Shown here piece by piece: positions 49,984-59,406 of a DNA stretch of 64,000 nucleotides. The position numbers and the translations under genes are program-made. Position 1 is the stretch's first letter. Each line of letters starts with the position of its first letter. Where the stretch lies: NCBI GenBank assembly GCA_030621845.1, contig JAUXHA010000003.1:1-64000 (forward strand), read 5' to 3'. The notes beneath the pieces were generated by a model, which saw only the letters and a list, made by a program, of their open reading frames with translations, was not told the DNA's origin and searched no databases. The stretch is from Spongiibacteraceae bacterium. GTDB taxonomy: Bacteria > Pseudomonadota > Gammaproteobacteria > Pseudomonadales > Dasaniaceae.

Positions 49984-50271
49984 ATGGCTATCGACAAAGC
50001 CGAAATTGAAAAAATCGCCATCCTGTCTCGCCTCAAAATCAGCGATCAGGAGGCGAGCGAACTGAGTGACCGCCTCGGCGATATCCTCGCCATGGTCGAT
50101 ACCATGCAGGCAGTGGATACCAGCGGTATTGAACCCATGGCCAACCCACTCGATGCCAGCCAGCGACTGCGAGCCGACACCGTTACCGAAACCGACCAGC
50201 GAGAACGCTTCCAGCAAATCGCCCCGGCGACTGAAGATGGCCTGTACCTGGTGCCCAAAGTAATTGAATAA
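49984..50271 (+). CDS. gatC: Asp/Glu-tRNA amidotransferase subunit C
   Basis: A 95-residue subunit of the GatCAB transamidase that converts Glu-tRNA(Gln) (and Asp-tRNA(Asn)) to the amide form. The N-terminal motif [16 protein letters not shown] is typical. The ATG at 49984 has GGAG 9 nt upstream; the frame is open back to 49924 but that extension is not conserved-looking. It is the first gene of gatC-gatA-gatB. The 285-bp region upstream holds the promoters of gatC and the divergent mreB, which I could not assign firmly. Confidence 0.94.
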   Translation: MAIDKAEIEKIAILSRLKISDQEASELSDRLGDILAMVDTMQAVDTSGIEPMANPLDASQRLRADTVTETDQRERFQQIAPATEDGLYLVPKVIE

Positions 50272-50339
50272 CGCTGATCGCATCAATCTGAACACAGCAC
50301 ACACTGTCTCTTGACCCTATTTGAAAGGATCCTGTTGTT

Positions 50340-51803
50340 ATGCACAACAACACCATCGCCGAATTAGCAGAAGGCCTGACCAACAAGACCTTCTCCAGCG
50401 AAGAATTGACCCGCCATTATCTTGACCGGATAAAAACTCTCGACGGCCAGTTCAACAGCTTTATTACCATCACCGGGGAACTGGCCCTTGCGCAGGCCCG
50501 CCGAGCCGATGCGCGCCTTGCCAACGGTGATGCCGCACCATTGACCGGCATCCCCATCGCGCATAAAGATATTTTCTGTACCGATGGCGTCAAAACCAGC
50601 TGCGGCTCAAAGATGCTGGATAACTTTATCCCCCCCTATAACGCCAAGGTGATCGAGCAATTCAATCAGGCGGGGGCAGTAATACTGGGCAAAACCAATA
50701 TGGATGAGTTCGCCATGGGCTCCTCTAACGAAAGCAGTTTTTACGGTGCAGTAAAAAACCCCTGGGATACCCGCTGCGTCCCGGGTGGCTCCTCCGGTGG
50801 CAGCGCCGCCGCGGTGGCAGCACTACTCGCCCCCGCAGCCACTGGCACCGATACCGGCGGTTCGATTCGCCAGCCGGCAGCACTCTGTGGCCTCACCGGC
50901 CTCAAGCCCACCTACGGACGAGTATCCCGCTACGGCATGATCGCCTTTGCCTCCAGCCTCGATCAGGGCGGACCGATGACGCGCAGCGCCGAAGATGCCG
51001 CGTTGATGCTCAATGTGATGGCCGCCTTTGATCCACGCGACTCCACCTGTATCGATCAGGCCGTCCCCGATTACAGCGCCACCCTCAATGACAAACTCGA
51101 TGGCCTGCGCATTGGCCTGCCCAGGGAATACTTTGGCGATGGTTTAGACCCTGAAATCGAACAGGCGATACAAGCGGCGATCAAGGAATTTGAAGCCATG
51201 GGCGCGACGGTAAAAGAAGTCAGTTTGCCCCACACCGAGCTGTCGGTGCCCTGCTATTACATTGTCGCGCCCTCGGAAGCCTCGGCCAACCTGTCGCGCT
51301 TTGATGGTGTGCGCTACGGTTACCGCTGTGAAAACCCCAAAGACTTACAGGACCTCTACACCCGCACCCGCGCCGAAGGCTTTGGCGATGAAGTGAAGCG
51401 TCGTATCCTGGTCGGCAGCTACGCACTATCGGCCGGCTACTACGATGCCTACTACCGCAAGGCGATGCAGCTGCGACGGATGATCAAGAACGATTTTATG
51501 GCCTGCTTCGATGAAGTGGATGTCATCATGGGGCCGACCACACCCAACCCGGCCTTTGGCCTCGGCGAAAAAACCAATGACCCGGTGACTATGTACCTCG
51601 AAGATATTTACACCATCGCGGTAAACCTTGCCGGCCTGCCCGGCATGTCTATCCCTGCCGGCATGACCGGGGGAAAACCGGTGGGCCTGCAACTGATCGG
51701 CAACTACTTTAGCGAAGCCAGACTGCTCAACATCGGCCATCGTTACCAGCAGGCAACGGACTGGCACCAGCAAATAGCAGCGGCTGCCGGAGGAGAAAAA
51801 TAA
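50340..51803 (+). CDS. gatA: Asp/Glu-tRNA amidotransferase subunit A
   Basis: A 487-residue amidase releasing ammonia from glutamine. The amidase-signature catalytic triad is visible: Lys in [10 protein letters not shown], Ser in [12 protein letters not shown] region and the [13 protein letters not shown] loop with the cis-Ser and nucleophile in [11 protein letters not shown]. The length is normal. It starts 68 nt after gatC and overlaps gatB by one base (TAATG). Confidence 0.97.
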   Translation: MHNNTIAELAEGLTNKTFSSEELTRHYLDRIKTLDGQFNSFITITGELALAQARRADARLANGDAAPLTGIPIAHKDIFCTDGVKTSCGSKMLDNFIPPYNAKVIEQFNQAGAVILGKTNMDEFAMGSSNESSFYGAVKNPWDTRCVPGGSSGGSAAAVAALLAPAATGTDTGGSIRQPAALCGLTGLKPTYGRVSRYGMIAFASSLDQGGPMTRSAEDAALMLNVMAAFDPRDSTCIDQAVPDYSATLNDKLDGLRIGLPREYFGDGLDPEIEQAIQAAIKEFEAMGATVKEVSLPHTELSVPCYYIVAPSEASANLSRFDGVRYGYRCENPKDLQDLYTRTRAEGFGDEVKRRILVGSYALSAGYYDAYYRKAMQLRRMIKNDFMACFDEVDVIMGPTTPNPAFGLGEKTNDPVTMYLEDIYTIAVNLAGLPGMSIPAGMTGGKPVGLQLIGNYFSEARLLNIGHRYQQATDWHQQIAAAAGGEK

Positions 51804-53248
51804 TGCAATGGGAAACGGTTATCGGCCTCGAAGTGCATGTGCAGCTGGCCACTAAAAGCAAAATTTTTTCCGGCGCCAGCACCACCTTTGGCGCGGCGCC
51901 CAACACCCAGGCCTGCGCGATCGACCTCGCTATGCCCGGCACCCTGCCGGTGGTCAATGAACAGGCCCTGCGCTACGCCATTATGTTTGGCCTGGCCATC
52001 AATGCCGAAATCAACCAACGCTCGGTATTTGATCGTAAAAATTATTTCTATCCCGACCTGCCCAAGGGTTACCAGACCACACAACTGGATCACCCCATCG
52101 TCGGCCCCGGGGTGGTAGAGATTCCATTGAGTGACGGCAGCCATAAGAGCGTGCGCATCCACCACGCCCACCTGGAAGAGGATGCGGGAAAGTCCCTGCA
52201 TGATGACTTCCACGGCATGTCAGGCATCGATCTCAATCGCGCCGGTACGCCGCTGATTGAGATCGTTTCTGAACCCGATATGCGCAACGCAGAAGAAGCC
52301 ATCGCCTTTGCCAAAAAGCTGCATGCCATCGTCACCTCCCTGGGCATCTCCGATGGTGAGATGGCACAGGGCTCCATGCGCTTTGATGTCAACGTCTCGG
52401 TACGCCCCAAGGGACAGAACGAGTACGGTACCCGCACCGAAACCAAAAACCTCAACTCCTTCCGCTTTATGGAAAAAGCCATCGCACTGGAAGTCGCCCG
52501 CCAGATTGACCTGATCGAAGACGGCGGCAGCGTGAAACAGGAAACCCGCCTCTATAACGGCGATACCGGTGAAGCCCGCTCCATGCGTAGCAAGGAAGAA
52601 GCCAATGACTATCGCTACTTCCCCTGCCCCGATTTATTGCCGGTAGAAATTGATGATGCGGTCATCCAGGAATTGCGCGATAACTTACCGGAACTGCCCG
52701 ATGCAAAGGCGGCACGCTTTATTGCCCGTTATGGCCTGTCGGATTATGACGCCGAACTTCTCAGCAGTGACCGCGCTACCGCCGAGTACTATGAGACAGT
52801 TGTTAAGGCTTGCGATGACAGCAAGCTTGCTGCCAACTGGGTCAGCGGCGAACTCTCTGCCCGCTTGAACGCCGATGAAACCAGCATTGCCCACAGCCCG
52901 GTAACTGCCCCGCAATTAGCTGGACTGATCGTCCGCATCAAGGACAACACCATCTCCGGAAAAATCGCCAAGCAAGTGTTTGAAGCGATGTGGAACCGCG
53001 AAGGTGATGCCGATACGATTATTGAAAGTAAGGGGCTCAAACAAATGTCCGACAGCGGTGAGCTGGAAGCCATCGTCGACCAGGTGTTAGCCGACAACCC
53101 CGACGTGGTCGAGCAATACCGCGCCGCCGATGACAAGAAACGCAAGAAACTGCTGGGGGGCTTTATGGGTCCGATCATGAAAGCCACCAAAGGCCAGGCC
53201 AACCCCGGTATGGTCAACCAGATTCTGGTGAAAAAACTAAACACTTAA
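51803..53248 (+). CDS. gatB: Asp/Glu-tRNA amidotransferase subunit B
   Basis: A 481-residue subunit that binds and phosphorylates the misacylated tRNA. It begins [20 protein letters not shown], with [10 protein letters not shown] and the [14 protein letters not shown] catalytic-channel motif, and ends in the YqeY-like tail domain (about 325-480) that contacts tRNA. It is coupled to gatA by a shared base. Confidence 0.97.
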   Translation: MQWETVIGLEVHVQLATKSKIFSGASTTFGAAPNTQACAIDLAMPGTLPVVNEQALRYAIMFGLAINAEINQRSVFDRKNYFYPDLPKGYQTTQLDHPIVGPGVVEIPLSDGSHKSVRIHHAHLEEDAGKSLHDDFHGMSGIDLNRAGTPLIEIVSEPDMRNAEEAIAFAKKLHAIVTSLGISDGEMAQGSMRFDVNVSVRPKGQNEYGTRTETKNLNSFRFMEKAIALEVARQIDLIEDGGSVKQETRLYNGDTGEARSMRSKEEANDYRYFPCPDLLPVEIDDAVIQELRDNLPELPDAKAARFIARYGLSDYDAELLSSDRATAEYYETVVKACDDSKLAANWVSGELSARLNADETSIAHSPVTAPQLAGLIVRIKDNTISGKIAKQVFEAMWNREGDADTIIESKGLKQMSDSGELEAIVDQVLADNPDVVEQYRAADDKKRKKLLGGFMGPIMKATKGQANPGMVNQILVKKLNT

Positions 53249-53284
53249 TACTTTTAGCACAGTCAAAGATTTGAGGCGAACAAC

Positions 53285-53581
53285 ATGGCATTAAAGAAAG
53301 ATAAAGAAAAAGTCCTGGACGAAGTGTGGACCCAGGACAGGGTACGTGAATTTTTGGTGGTGGAGCCCGCGGAAAATGTAGAAGAAGATTTTCACATGCT
53401 GTTAAAAGCGTACCAGAGCATGCGGGCGGATAACTTTGCGGATTTTATCGGCTATTTTTCCAAACAAGGCCGGGATGTAAATTCGAAAGGACCCGATGGA
53501 GAGACGGTGTTGAGTATTGTTAAGGAACACCGAAATTCCGAGGAGTTTGTCGAGATTTTACTTAAAGCCGGGGCAGAGTGA
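53285..53581 (+). CDS. PA4642-family conserved protein
   Basis: A 98-residue cytoplasmic protein. It begins MALKKDKEKVLDEVW and has the pattern RVREFLVVEPAENVEEDFHM then AYQSMRADNFADFI, which I recognise as the PA4642 family of Pseudomonas and relatives. The C-terminal third (VNSKGPDGETVLSIVKEHRN) resembles one ankyrin-like helix pair. The function is unknown. It is 36 nt after gatB and may be read through from it. Confidence 0.78.
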   Translation: MALKKDKEKVLDEVWTQDRVREFLVVEPAENVEEDFHMLLKAYQSMRADNFADFIGYFSKQGRDVNSKGPDGETVLSIVKEHRNSEEFVEILLKAGAE

Positions 53582-53732
53582 GGGCACTCGATTCACAGAT
53601 CAAGCAGCGCAAGTCCCTGCCACCGGACCGGCAACAGCAAACGGCCGCTGTATCTCAAGCAACAGAAAACAGCCTCTTTCATACAGCGCGATGATTTATT
53701 ATCATTTTCAAAAAAATACGGACGGATACAGC

Positions 53733-54179
53733 ATGACATCAATTACCGGGATGCTATTACTTAGACACTGCAAGCTGACACTGTGCCTGATGGCGGTGCT
53801 GTCAGGCTGTAGTAGTACGCCAACCCCACACACCGGCTCCCAGGCGATAATGACTAACGACTCAGGGAAATCCATCATCTTTACCCTAAGCCCCGACCGT
53901 ATTGGCACACCCAATACTGCCCACCTCGACCTAAACCCCGAGGTCAAGTATTTCGTTCCACACAATCGAATATTAAGAGAGGACGGCACCGATAATTCTT
54001 TTGAGAATTCAAGCGACAATACCTATCGACTGTCAGTAACATTTGATACCGATGAAGCCGGTAAGGTATTGGTTCAATGCGACACCACATACAGTTTCGG
54101 CTATCAGGGCGAGTGTAACATCACCGTAGACAGTGAAAAATATAACGGACCATTGAGGCACTTTCCTGAACAAGGCTAA
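53733..54179 (+). CDS. Orphan lipoprotein
   Basis: A 148-residue protein I do not recognise. A lipoprotein signal is clear: hydrophobic KLTLCLMAVLSGC with the lipobox LSGC, then SSTPTPHTG. The rest is polar and beta-rich, with two further cysteines (VQCDTTYSFGYQGEC) that could form a disulfide. The ATG at 53733 is chosen because ATGACATCA follows a GGACGG; ATGs at 53691 and 53751 are alternatives. It is a probable envelope protein of unknown role. The neighbouring 150-nt gap holds nothing recognisable. Confidence 0.7.
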   Translation: MTSITGMLLLRHCKLTLCLMAVLSGCSSTPTPHTGSQAIMTNDSGKSIIFTLSPDRIGTPNTAHLDLNPEVKYFVPHNRILREDGTDNSFENSSDNTYRLSVTFDTDEAGKVLVQCDTTYSFGYQGECNITVDSEKYNGPLRHFPEQG

Positions 54180-54219
54180 CAACCGCTTTGACCTGAACTA
54201 CTAATCCCAGGAGAAACCA

Positions 54220-54522
54220 ATGATCATGGAAGTTGCCCTTCTTGATATAAAACTCGATCAAAAAAAAGATTTTGAAAGCGCCTTTGGAAAAGCTCAGGAA
54301 ATAATTTCCAGTATGCCGGGCTATATATCTCATCAGCTCCAACACTGCATAGAAAACCCCAATCGTTATATTCTTCTTGTCAATTGGCAAACGCTTGAGG
54401 ATCATACGGTGGGCTTTAGAGAATCAGCGCAATATCAGCAATGGCGCTCACTGTTACACCACTATTACGACCCCTTCCCGAAAGTCGAGCATTACCGAAG
54501 CGTGTACAGTAACGGTGTATAG
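54220..54522 (+). CDS. Antibiotic biosynthesis monooxygenase (ABM)-domain protein
   Basis: A 100-residue ferredoxin-like dimeric alpha+beta-barrel protein. VALLDIKLDQKKDFESAFGKA at the start and MPGYISHQLQHCIENPNRYIL in the middle fit the ABM/heme-degrading-like family; VNWQTLEDHTVGFRES is the typical second helix region. Members are small oxygenases or heme enzymes, but the substrate here cannot be told. A GGAG lies 7 nt before the ATG. Confidence 0.85.
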   Translation: MIMEVALLDIKLDQKKDFESAFGKAQEIISSMPGYISHQLQHCIENPNRYILLVNWQTLEDHTVGFRESAQYQQWRSLLHHYYDPFPKVEHYRSVYSNGV

Positions 54523-54669
54523 CCGTCACAGTATAAGCGCGGCGCCTTTTCATCTCCACAGTGTGAATTTGCAGCACCAAAACTGGCATTATTACCCCGC
54601 TTTTCTCATTTTACCGGCGTACTATCAACAGGACTCATTATTAAGTTCTCCACGGATTTAGATGAGTAA

Positions 54670-54700
54670 GGTCGCCGGGGGTTCCCCCCCTCCGGCGGCC
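54670..54700. terminator. Very stable G+C hairpin between convergent genes
   Basis: GGTCGCCGG (54670-54678) pairs with CCGGCGGCC (54692-54700), nine pairs including one G-T, and the loop can extend it by GGG/CCC. It lies in the 216-nt gap between the ABM gene and smr. Neither side has a proper T-run (ACTTTCT on the plus strand), so it may be a weak terminator or an mRNA-end stabiliser. No other feature is visible in the gap. Confidence 0.45.
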
Positions 54701-54738
54701 ACTTTCTACTACCTCGCTGGTAATAGCTAAAGTAAGCC

Positions 54739-55314
54739 CTAACGTTGATATTTATCCTTGTTCTGTTGCTTCTTCGCTTCGCTCTTGGCCAGCATCACAT
54801 ACACGGCCCCCAATCCACCGTCTTGCTTGCGGGCACTGCAAAAAGCCAACACCTGCTCCAGTTCTGGTAGCCATGCATTGACATAGCTTTTCAGCAAAGC
54901 ATGGCTGGAGTCGCTGTGCTGGCCCTTGCCATGAATAATCGTCACCGTGCGCAGGTCATATTTCACCGACTCCCTGATAAAGGAGTAGACCTCCCTGCCC
55001 GCCTGTTCCACTGTCAATTTGTGTAAATCCAGATGCCCATCCTGACTGTATTTTCCCTGTTTCAGTTTACGGAAGACACCATTTTGTACACCGGGACGCT
55101 TGAATTCCAGCGGGCAATACGGATCAAGTAAATCAACCGGGCTGTCGCTGAGGGGGCTGTCATCGCCGGACAAATTTTCCGACGCGGCGCGTCGACGTGC
55201 CTGCCGGGCAAGGTCAGAGCTGTTATCGCGTTTTATGGCTTTCTTTGCCGCATGCCGGTGCGGTTTAACGCCGGCCATTTCCCGTGAAAATAATTCATCG
55301 TTATCTTCCGTCAT
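54739..55314 (-). CDS. Smr-domain protein
   Basis: A 191-residue protein: a basic, disordered N-terminal half (KPHRHAAKKAIKR) and a C-terminal Smr domain (about 95-180) with LDLHKLTVEQA and the catalytic-type TIIHGKG. Smr domains are DNA/RNA nicking nucleases or act on stalled ribosomes. E. coli SmrA/SmrB are close in layout. The ATG at 55314 has AGAGG upstream. It is the last gene of a four-gene leftward operon. Confidence 0.88.
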   Translation of the reverse strand: MTEDNDELFSREMAGVKPHRHAAKKAIKRDNSSDLARQARRRAASENLSGDDSPLSDSPVDLLDPYCPLEFKRPGVQNGVFRKLKQGKYSQDGHLDLHKLTVEQAGREVYSFIRESVKYDLRTVTIIHGKGQHSDSSHALLKSYVNAWLPELEQVLAFCSARKQDGGLGAVYVMLAKSEAKKQQNKDKYQR

Positions 55315-55344
55315 GGACGTTACCTCTGTTCAGTACAAGGCCAC

Positions 55345-55848
55345 TTAACCCTCGGCATCAGCTTCATTGCAGGAAGCCGTACGCATATAAGTTTGCTGTA
55401 AAACCTGTGCATCGGTACTGGCACGGTGACGCTGCCCCGTCGTTTCATTGCTTACCTGGTTTTTAGTGGTATGCCAGACGCTCACCTGATGCTCTGACAA
55501 TAAAGCCCGCAGGGATTCAAGCTTAAAACGCTGTGATACACCCGCCGCATCAAATAACAGTGCTAACCAGCTGGAGTCATTACCCCAGGCATCACTGTAA
55601 ACAGTTTCCCCCTGTAACCACTCATTCAGCTGCCTGGCTACATCAACAACCAGGCTGCCGTGTTCCAGTAAGATCTCCCGGCTGATGCCATGGAGCTGTT
55701 CGGCTTTGCTATCCCAGTGCTGCCACTCCGGTTCTGGCCGGATGATCAAGCAGCGAACCTGGCCGTCAGGCATCGCCACACCCACTTCAATCGGATAACT
55801 GCCCGCACCAAAGCCAGAGGCTTCGATATCTATCACTAATGGTTGCAT
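55345..55848 (-). CDS. DEDDh 3'-5' exonuclease-like protein
   Basis: A 167-residue RNase H-fold protein. Catalytic residues of the DEDDh family are visible: D7 and E9 (VIDIEASGFG), the Asp of the SDAWGNDSSWL segment, and HRASTDAQVL near the C-terminus with the His and last Asp. It is shorter than DNA polymerase III epsilon or RNase T, so a stand-alone trimming or repair nuclease is likely. It lies 21 nt after the LON-domain gene and 30 nt before smr. Confidence 0.83.
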   Translation of the reverse strand: MQPLVIDIEASGFGAGSYPIEVGVAMPDGQVRCLIIRPEPEWQHWDSKAEQLHGISREILLEHGSLVVDVARQLNEWLQGETVYSDAWGNDSSWLALLFDAAGVSQRFKLESLRALLSEHQVSVWHTTKNQVSNETTGQRHRASTDAQVLQQTYMRTASCNEADAEG

Positions 55849-55869
55849 TCCCTACACCCGTTTTTATTA

Positions 55870-56460
55870 TTAGCTCATATCATCCAATAAAATCATCAGT
55901 TTTTCCAGTCTTGCTAGCGGATCGTTCTCGGCTAACAGGGTAAACTTTAGTGATTCTTCAATCGGTAACAACTGGCTTAGCACGCAACCCAGGGTACTGG
56001 CATCATCAATATCTACACGCATATTCAAACGGGCAACCTGCGGGTGACGGTTTAATTGTTGTAATAAGTTTTTCAACTCAACACTGTGTGCTGGCAAGGA
56101 GATCAACGGTTCATCATCCAGCCACTCAACCTCCGCCCGATGTAATTTATTCGCATCGAGGTGACTGGATAACAAACGAAACTTCCGCTGCCCTTCAACT
56201 GTAATACCCAATAAACCGTTAGGCAGGGCGTTCCAGTCGACAATTTTCGCGTAAGTTCCCAGTTGAGCCAGGCGAGTATCATCGCCATCATCATTTTGCA
56301 GCACTTCGCTACCCCGGCGCAGCAATAACACCCCAAAACCTGAATCCGTTTTTAGACATTCACTGACCAAATCAACATAGCGAGGCTCAAATATTTGCAA
56401 GGCTATTCGCGCCCCCGGCAACAACACGCTGCCAAGAGGAAATAGAGGGATGGATTCCAT
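55870..56460 (-). CDS. LON substrate-binding (N-terminal) domain protein
   Basis: A 196-residue protein consisting only of the Lon N-terminal (PUA-like plus helical) domain: IPLFPLGSVLLPGARIALQIFEPRY, GVLLLRRGSEV, GTYAKIVDW. It has no AAA+ or protease part. Such free-standing LON-domain proteins are common in proteobacteria and may bind substrates or RNA. Its ATG at 56460 directly follows the stop of the cysteine-cluster gene (TAAATG). Confidence 0.88.
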   Translation of the reverse strand: MESIPLFPLGSVLLPGARIALQIFEPRYVDLVSECLKTDSGFGVLLLRRGSEVLQNDDGDDTRLAQLGTYAKIVDWNALPNGLLGITVEGQRKFRLLSSHLDANKLHRAEVEWLDDEPLISLPAHSVELKNLLQQLNRHPQVARLNMRVDIDDASTLGCVLSQLLPIEESLKFTLLAENDPLARLEKLMILLDDMS

Positions 56461-56718
56461 TTATTGCACCACCGTGATGATTTCCAATGCGCTGATTAAG
56501 GCAAGTGCTTCCTCTTTATTATTGCCACAGACAGCCATTTCTGCCGAAAACTGCCCGCAAAGTTCTGGCCGATCGGGGCTATTGAACAGCAGGCAACGAT
56601 CGAGCAAATCCAGTTGTACGCAGCGTACCCCGGCCGGCTTTCCTCCAGGCATGCCGGGGATCGGGCTGTTGATTGATGGCGCGATGCAGCAGGCGCCGCA
56701 ATTGGGGCGACATTGCAT
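56461..56718 (-). CDS. YkgJ-family cysteine-cluster protein
   Basis: An 85-residue protein with an N-terminal CRPNCGACC cluster and further cysteines at RCVQL, RCLLF, ELCGQF and AVCG, the UPF0153/YkgJ pattern probably binding zinc or an iron-sulfur cluster. The function is unknown. It is the first gene of the four-gene leftward operon and has its own promoter-like sequence upstream. Confidence 0.85.
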   Translation of the reverse strand: MQCRPNCGACCIAPSINSPIPGMPGGKPAGVRCVQLDLLDRCLLFNSPDRPELCGQFSAEMAVCGNNKEEALALISALEIITVVQ

Positions 56719-56749
56719 AGGATAGTTACCGTTTTGAGCGGGAATGTTT

Positions 56750-56778
56750 ATCTTAACTGACCATCAGCTGCCAGCCAA
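56750..56778 (-). promoter_or_regulatory. Likely promoter of the YkgJ-LON-exonuclease-Smr operon
   Basis: On the minus strand TTGGCT (56778-56773), a 17-nt spacer and TAAGAT (56755-56750) form a moderate sigma-70 promoter. The start would be about 24 nt upstream of the first ATG. It separates this operon from the RND gene above. Confidence 0.5.
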
Positions 56779-56835
56779 TTGCTCCTTAACCGGGGGGGTA
56801 CAGCTGGGCGCATAACTTACACCCCAGCCGCAATG

Positions 56836-59406
56836 TTATTGATGGCCAGCCGATTTCCACTCAGGACCAAATGGCTTAAAAGTAATAAGCAACTGTGGCA
56901 ACAGCAATAAAGCGCCCATCAACGCCGCAAACATAGCCGCCCCCGTCAACAAACCAAAATAAATACTGGGATTAAAATTCGACAGTGAAAGCACTGAAAA
57001 ACCAATGATAATCACTATTGATGTATAGAACATGGCCTTGCCAATCGAGCCGTGGCAGCGGTACATCGCCGCCAGGTAATTATGATCAAGGGCGAACTCC
57101 TCCCGGAAGCGGTGGACGTAATGAATCGTGTCATCCACACCAATACCCACCGCAATCGCCGCGATGGTAACCGTCATAATATCCAGTGGAATACCGATTA
57201 ATCCCATCGTCCCCAACACCGTCGCCGCCGCCAACATGGTTGGCGTTAACGCTAACAAGGCCAGCGACAGCGAACGAAACAGCACGATAAACATAATACC
57301 TATAGCAATAAATACCGCACCGATGGTTTGTATTTGCGATCGATACAAGCTTTGCAACATATTATTGTAAAGCACCAGCATACCACTCAAGTGTAGCTGT
57401 TCATCTTTAAAACCCAACTCATTAACCAGGTGATGCCTGACATCCTTGAGCAATTGATTACGTTCCAGTGTACGACTGGTTTCCTTCACCCGGACGGTAA
57501 TTCTGGCCTGATTAATATCCTCCTTAAGATAAGGATTGATCAATGTATCAGCGACAGATGCGGGCAGTTTTTTCTGGATTAAGGCTAATTCGATATCATT
57601 GATACCCGGACTGAACTGTCTTAACACCTGGTTAATCGTCCCCAACGACATTACCTTACCGGTTTCCTCTAGCGAATCGAGATAATTATGCACTGTTTCA
57701 ATCCGCTTGAGTCCCGCTCGATTAAACCAGTAACTGGGATCGCTACTCTCCCCATTTCCGGCAAAGTCATCGCTAAAGTCATCTTCAAAATCATCACTGA
57801 AGTCATCATCAAATTCGTCACTCGAGGTGGCAACCGGCTCAGCAGTCAGCTCAGTATCATCTTCTTCAAAAAGAAAATCATCAGGGTCTGCATCGATAAT
57901 AACTTCCAGCGGAATGGTACCGCCCAACTGCGCATCGATAATTTCCATACCCTGATAGATTTCTGTGCTCTCATTAAAATAATCGATAAAGCGATTTTCA
58001 ACTTTAAGCTGACCGATACCATAAGCACTCAGCACCGCCAGTGCGGCAGAAACCAATAGGATTAACCAGCCATAGCGCTCGGTAAAACCGGCAAAACGCA
58101 AGGTGGTCGCCACGCTCGCTGTCGATGCGCTGGTCACAGCCATTTGTGGTTTCTTCAACAGTAACAAACCCGCCGGGATAAATATAAATGACAATACCAG
58201 CGAAACCAGTACACCCAGGGTCATCATCCAGCCAAAATCAATCACCGGCCTGATACCGCTGACGACCAGAGAGGCAAAAGCAACAATGGTGGTCATGGCG
58301 GCATATAGACAGGGTTTCGCCATGTGCTTAACCATTTCATAAACCAGCTTCTGCTGCGTCCACTGTGGGTGTATGGACAGCTGCTCACGATATTGGACCA
58401 CCAGGTGTATGGTGATCGACAGCGCGATAATTAATAACAGAGCAACAAAATTTGAGGAAATCACCGTCATCCGCCAATCCATCAGCGTAATCAAGCCCAA
58501 CATAAAAGCCGCGGAGGAGAGACAGGTTATCAGCGGCAATAACACCCAGGTGGCACGACGAAAAATTACAAACATGGTCGCTACGATAAGCAGCACCATC
58601 GCCGTACCAAAAACCACCAGGTCTTGTTTCACAAAAGCAATCATATCCACAGCGATCATCGGCACACCACCGAGGAAAATACGCGCATCGGCGCGATAGA
58701 TGTCTAACACCGCGCGGACTTTATCCACTAACACACTCTGCTGCTGGTTAATCAATACTGCATAGTTACGGATATCCTGCTCAACGTGCTGCAACGCCCG
58801 TGCTTGTTCCGAGCTCAACTTGCCCTGTTTAGCCAAAACACGGAAATCCTCCCGCTGAGTCAGTAGCTCAACCCACTGCTCATCACGCCGCAGGTTTACT
58901 TGCAGGGCGGTCGTGCTGGCGTCGCTGCTGGTTAACAGGCTGTTATAAATCGGGCTGTTTTTTAACTCATCGCTGACCAGGGCTTTATCAATACCGGGAG
59001 TGCGCAAGGTATTTACCGCCTCACCATCGGCGATATCTTCCAGTGACACTTTCGGGCTGTTCAGCAGTGGCACATCAAGGATGGTGACAACCGATGACAC
59101 CCCCTTTAGCGCCGATAACAGCTGGCTCAGTTCATCCAGATTACGTAATACCGGCTCGGACAGCAGCTCACCCTCGGGCTGGTAGGTTACCAGTAGAAAA
59201 TCTTCTGATTGGTAATTCCGGCCCAGCTCCCGGTAATATTCCAGATCGGGGTCACCTTCGAGTACCAGCGAATCCGCCGAGGCATCCAGTTTAAAATTGA
59301 CCACGTGGCTGGACAGCCAGCCAACCAGTAACAAGGTAGCCAGTATACTTAACAGTGGGTGACGCAACACCAGCGCCTGATAAACCGTGAACAAACGGCT
59401 TTTCAT
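56836..59406 (-). CDS. MMPL/RND-superfamily membrane exporter
   Basis: An 856-residue protein with about 12 membrane helices in two halves (a lone helix, loop, then five; repeated), like MMPL/hopanoid HpnN-type transporters and SSD-domain RND proteins. IAVGIGVDDTIHYVHRFREE is the second-half signature. A strongly acidic low-complexity insert (about residues 505-550; DDFSDDFEDDFSDDF) lies in the second periplasmic loop. The substrate is unknown; lipids or hydrophobic compounds are typical. Its ATG overlaps the mpl stop (ATGA). Confidence 0.9.
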   Translation of the reverse strand: MKSRLFTVYQALVLRHPLLSILATLLLVGWLSSHVVNFKLDASADSLVLEGDPDLEYYRELGRNYQSEDFLLVTYQPEGELLSEPVLRNLDELSQLLSALKGVSSVVTILDVPLLNSPKVSLEDIADGEAVNTLRTPGIDKALVSDELKNSPIYNSLLTSSDASTTALQVNLRRDEQWVELLTQREDFRVLAKQGKLSSEQARALQHVEQDIRNYAVLINQQQSVLVDKVRAVLDIYRADARIFLGGVPMIAVDMIAFVKQDLVVFGTAMVLLIVATMFVIFRRATWVLLPLITCLSSAAFMLGLITLMDWRMTVISSNFVALLLIIALSITIHLVVQYREQLSIHPQWTQQKLVYEMVKHMAKPCLYAAMTTIVAFASLVVSGIRPVIDFGWMMTLGVLVSLVLSFIFIPAGLLLLKKPQMAVTSASTASVATTLRFAGFTERYGWLILLVSAALAVLSAYGIGQLKVENRFIDYFNESTEIYQGMEIIDAQLGGTIPLEVIIDADPDDFLFEEDDTELTAEPVATSSDEFDDDFSDDFEDDFSDDFAGNGESSDPSYWFNRAGLKRIETVHNYLDSLEETGKVMSLGTINQVLRQFSPGINDIELALIQKKLPASVADTLINPYLKEDINQARITVRVKETSRTLERNQLLKDVRHHLVNELGFKDEQLHLSGMLVLYNNMLQSLYRSQIQTIGAVFIAIGIMFIVLFRSLSLALLALTPTMLAAATVLGTMGLIGIPLDIMTVTIAAIAVGIGVDDTIHYVHRFREEFALDHNYLAAMYRCHGSIGKAMFYTSIVIIIGFSVLSLSNFNPSIYFGLLTGAAMFAALMGALLLLPQLLITFKPFGPEWKSAGHQ

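Noticed and set aside
53582-53732. An in-frame upstream extension of the orphan lipoprotein from 53517.
   Set aside because: It overlaps the end of the PA4642-type gene and would put about 70 residues before a clear lipoprotein signal.
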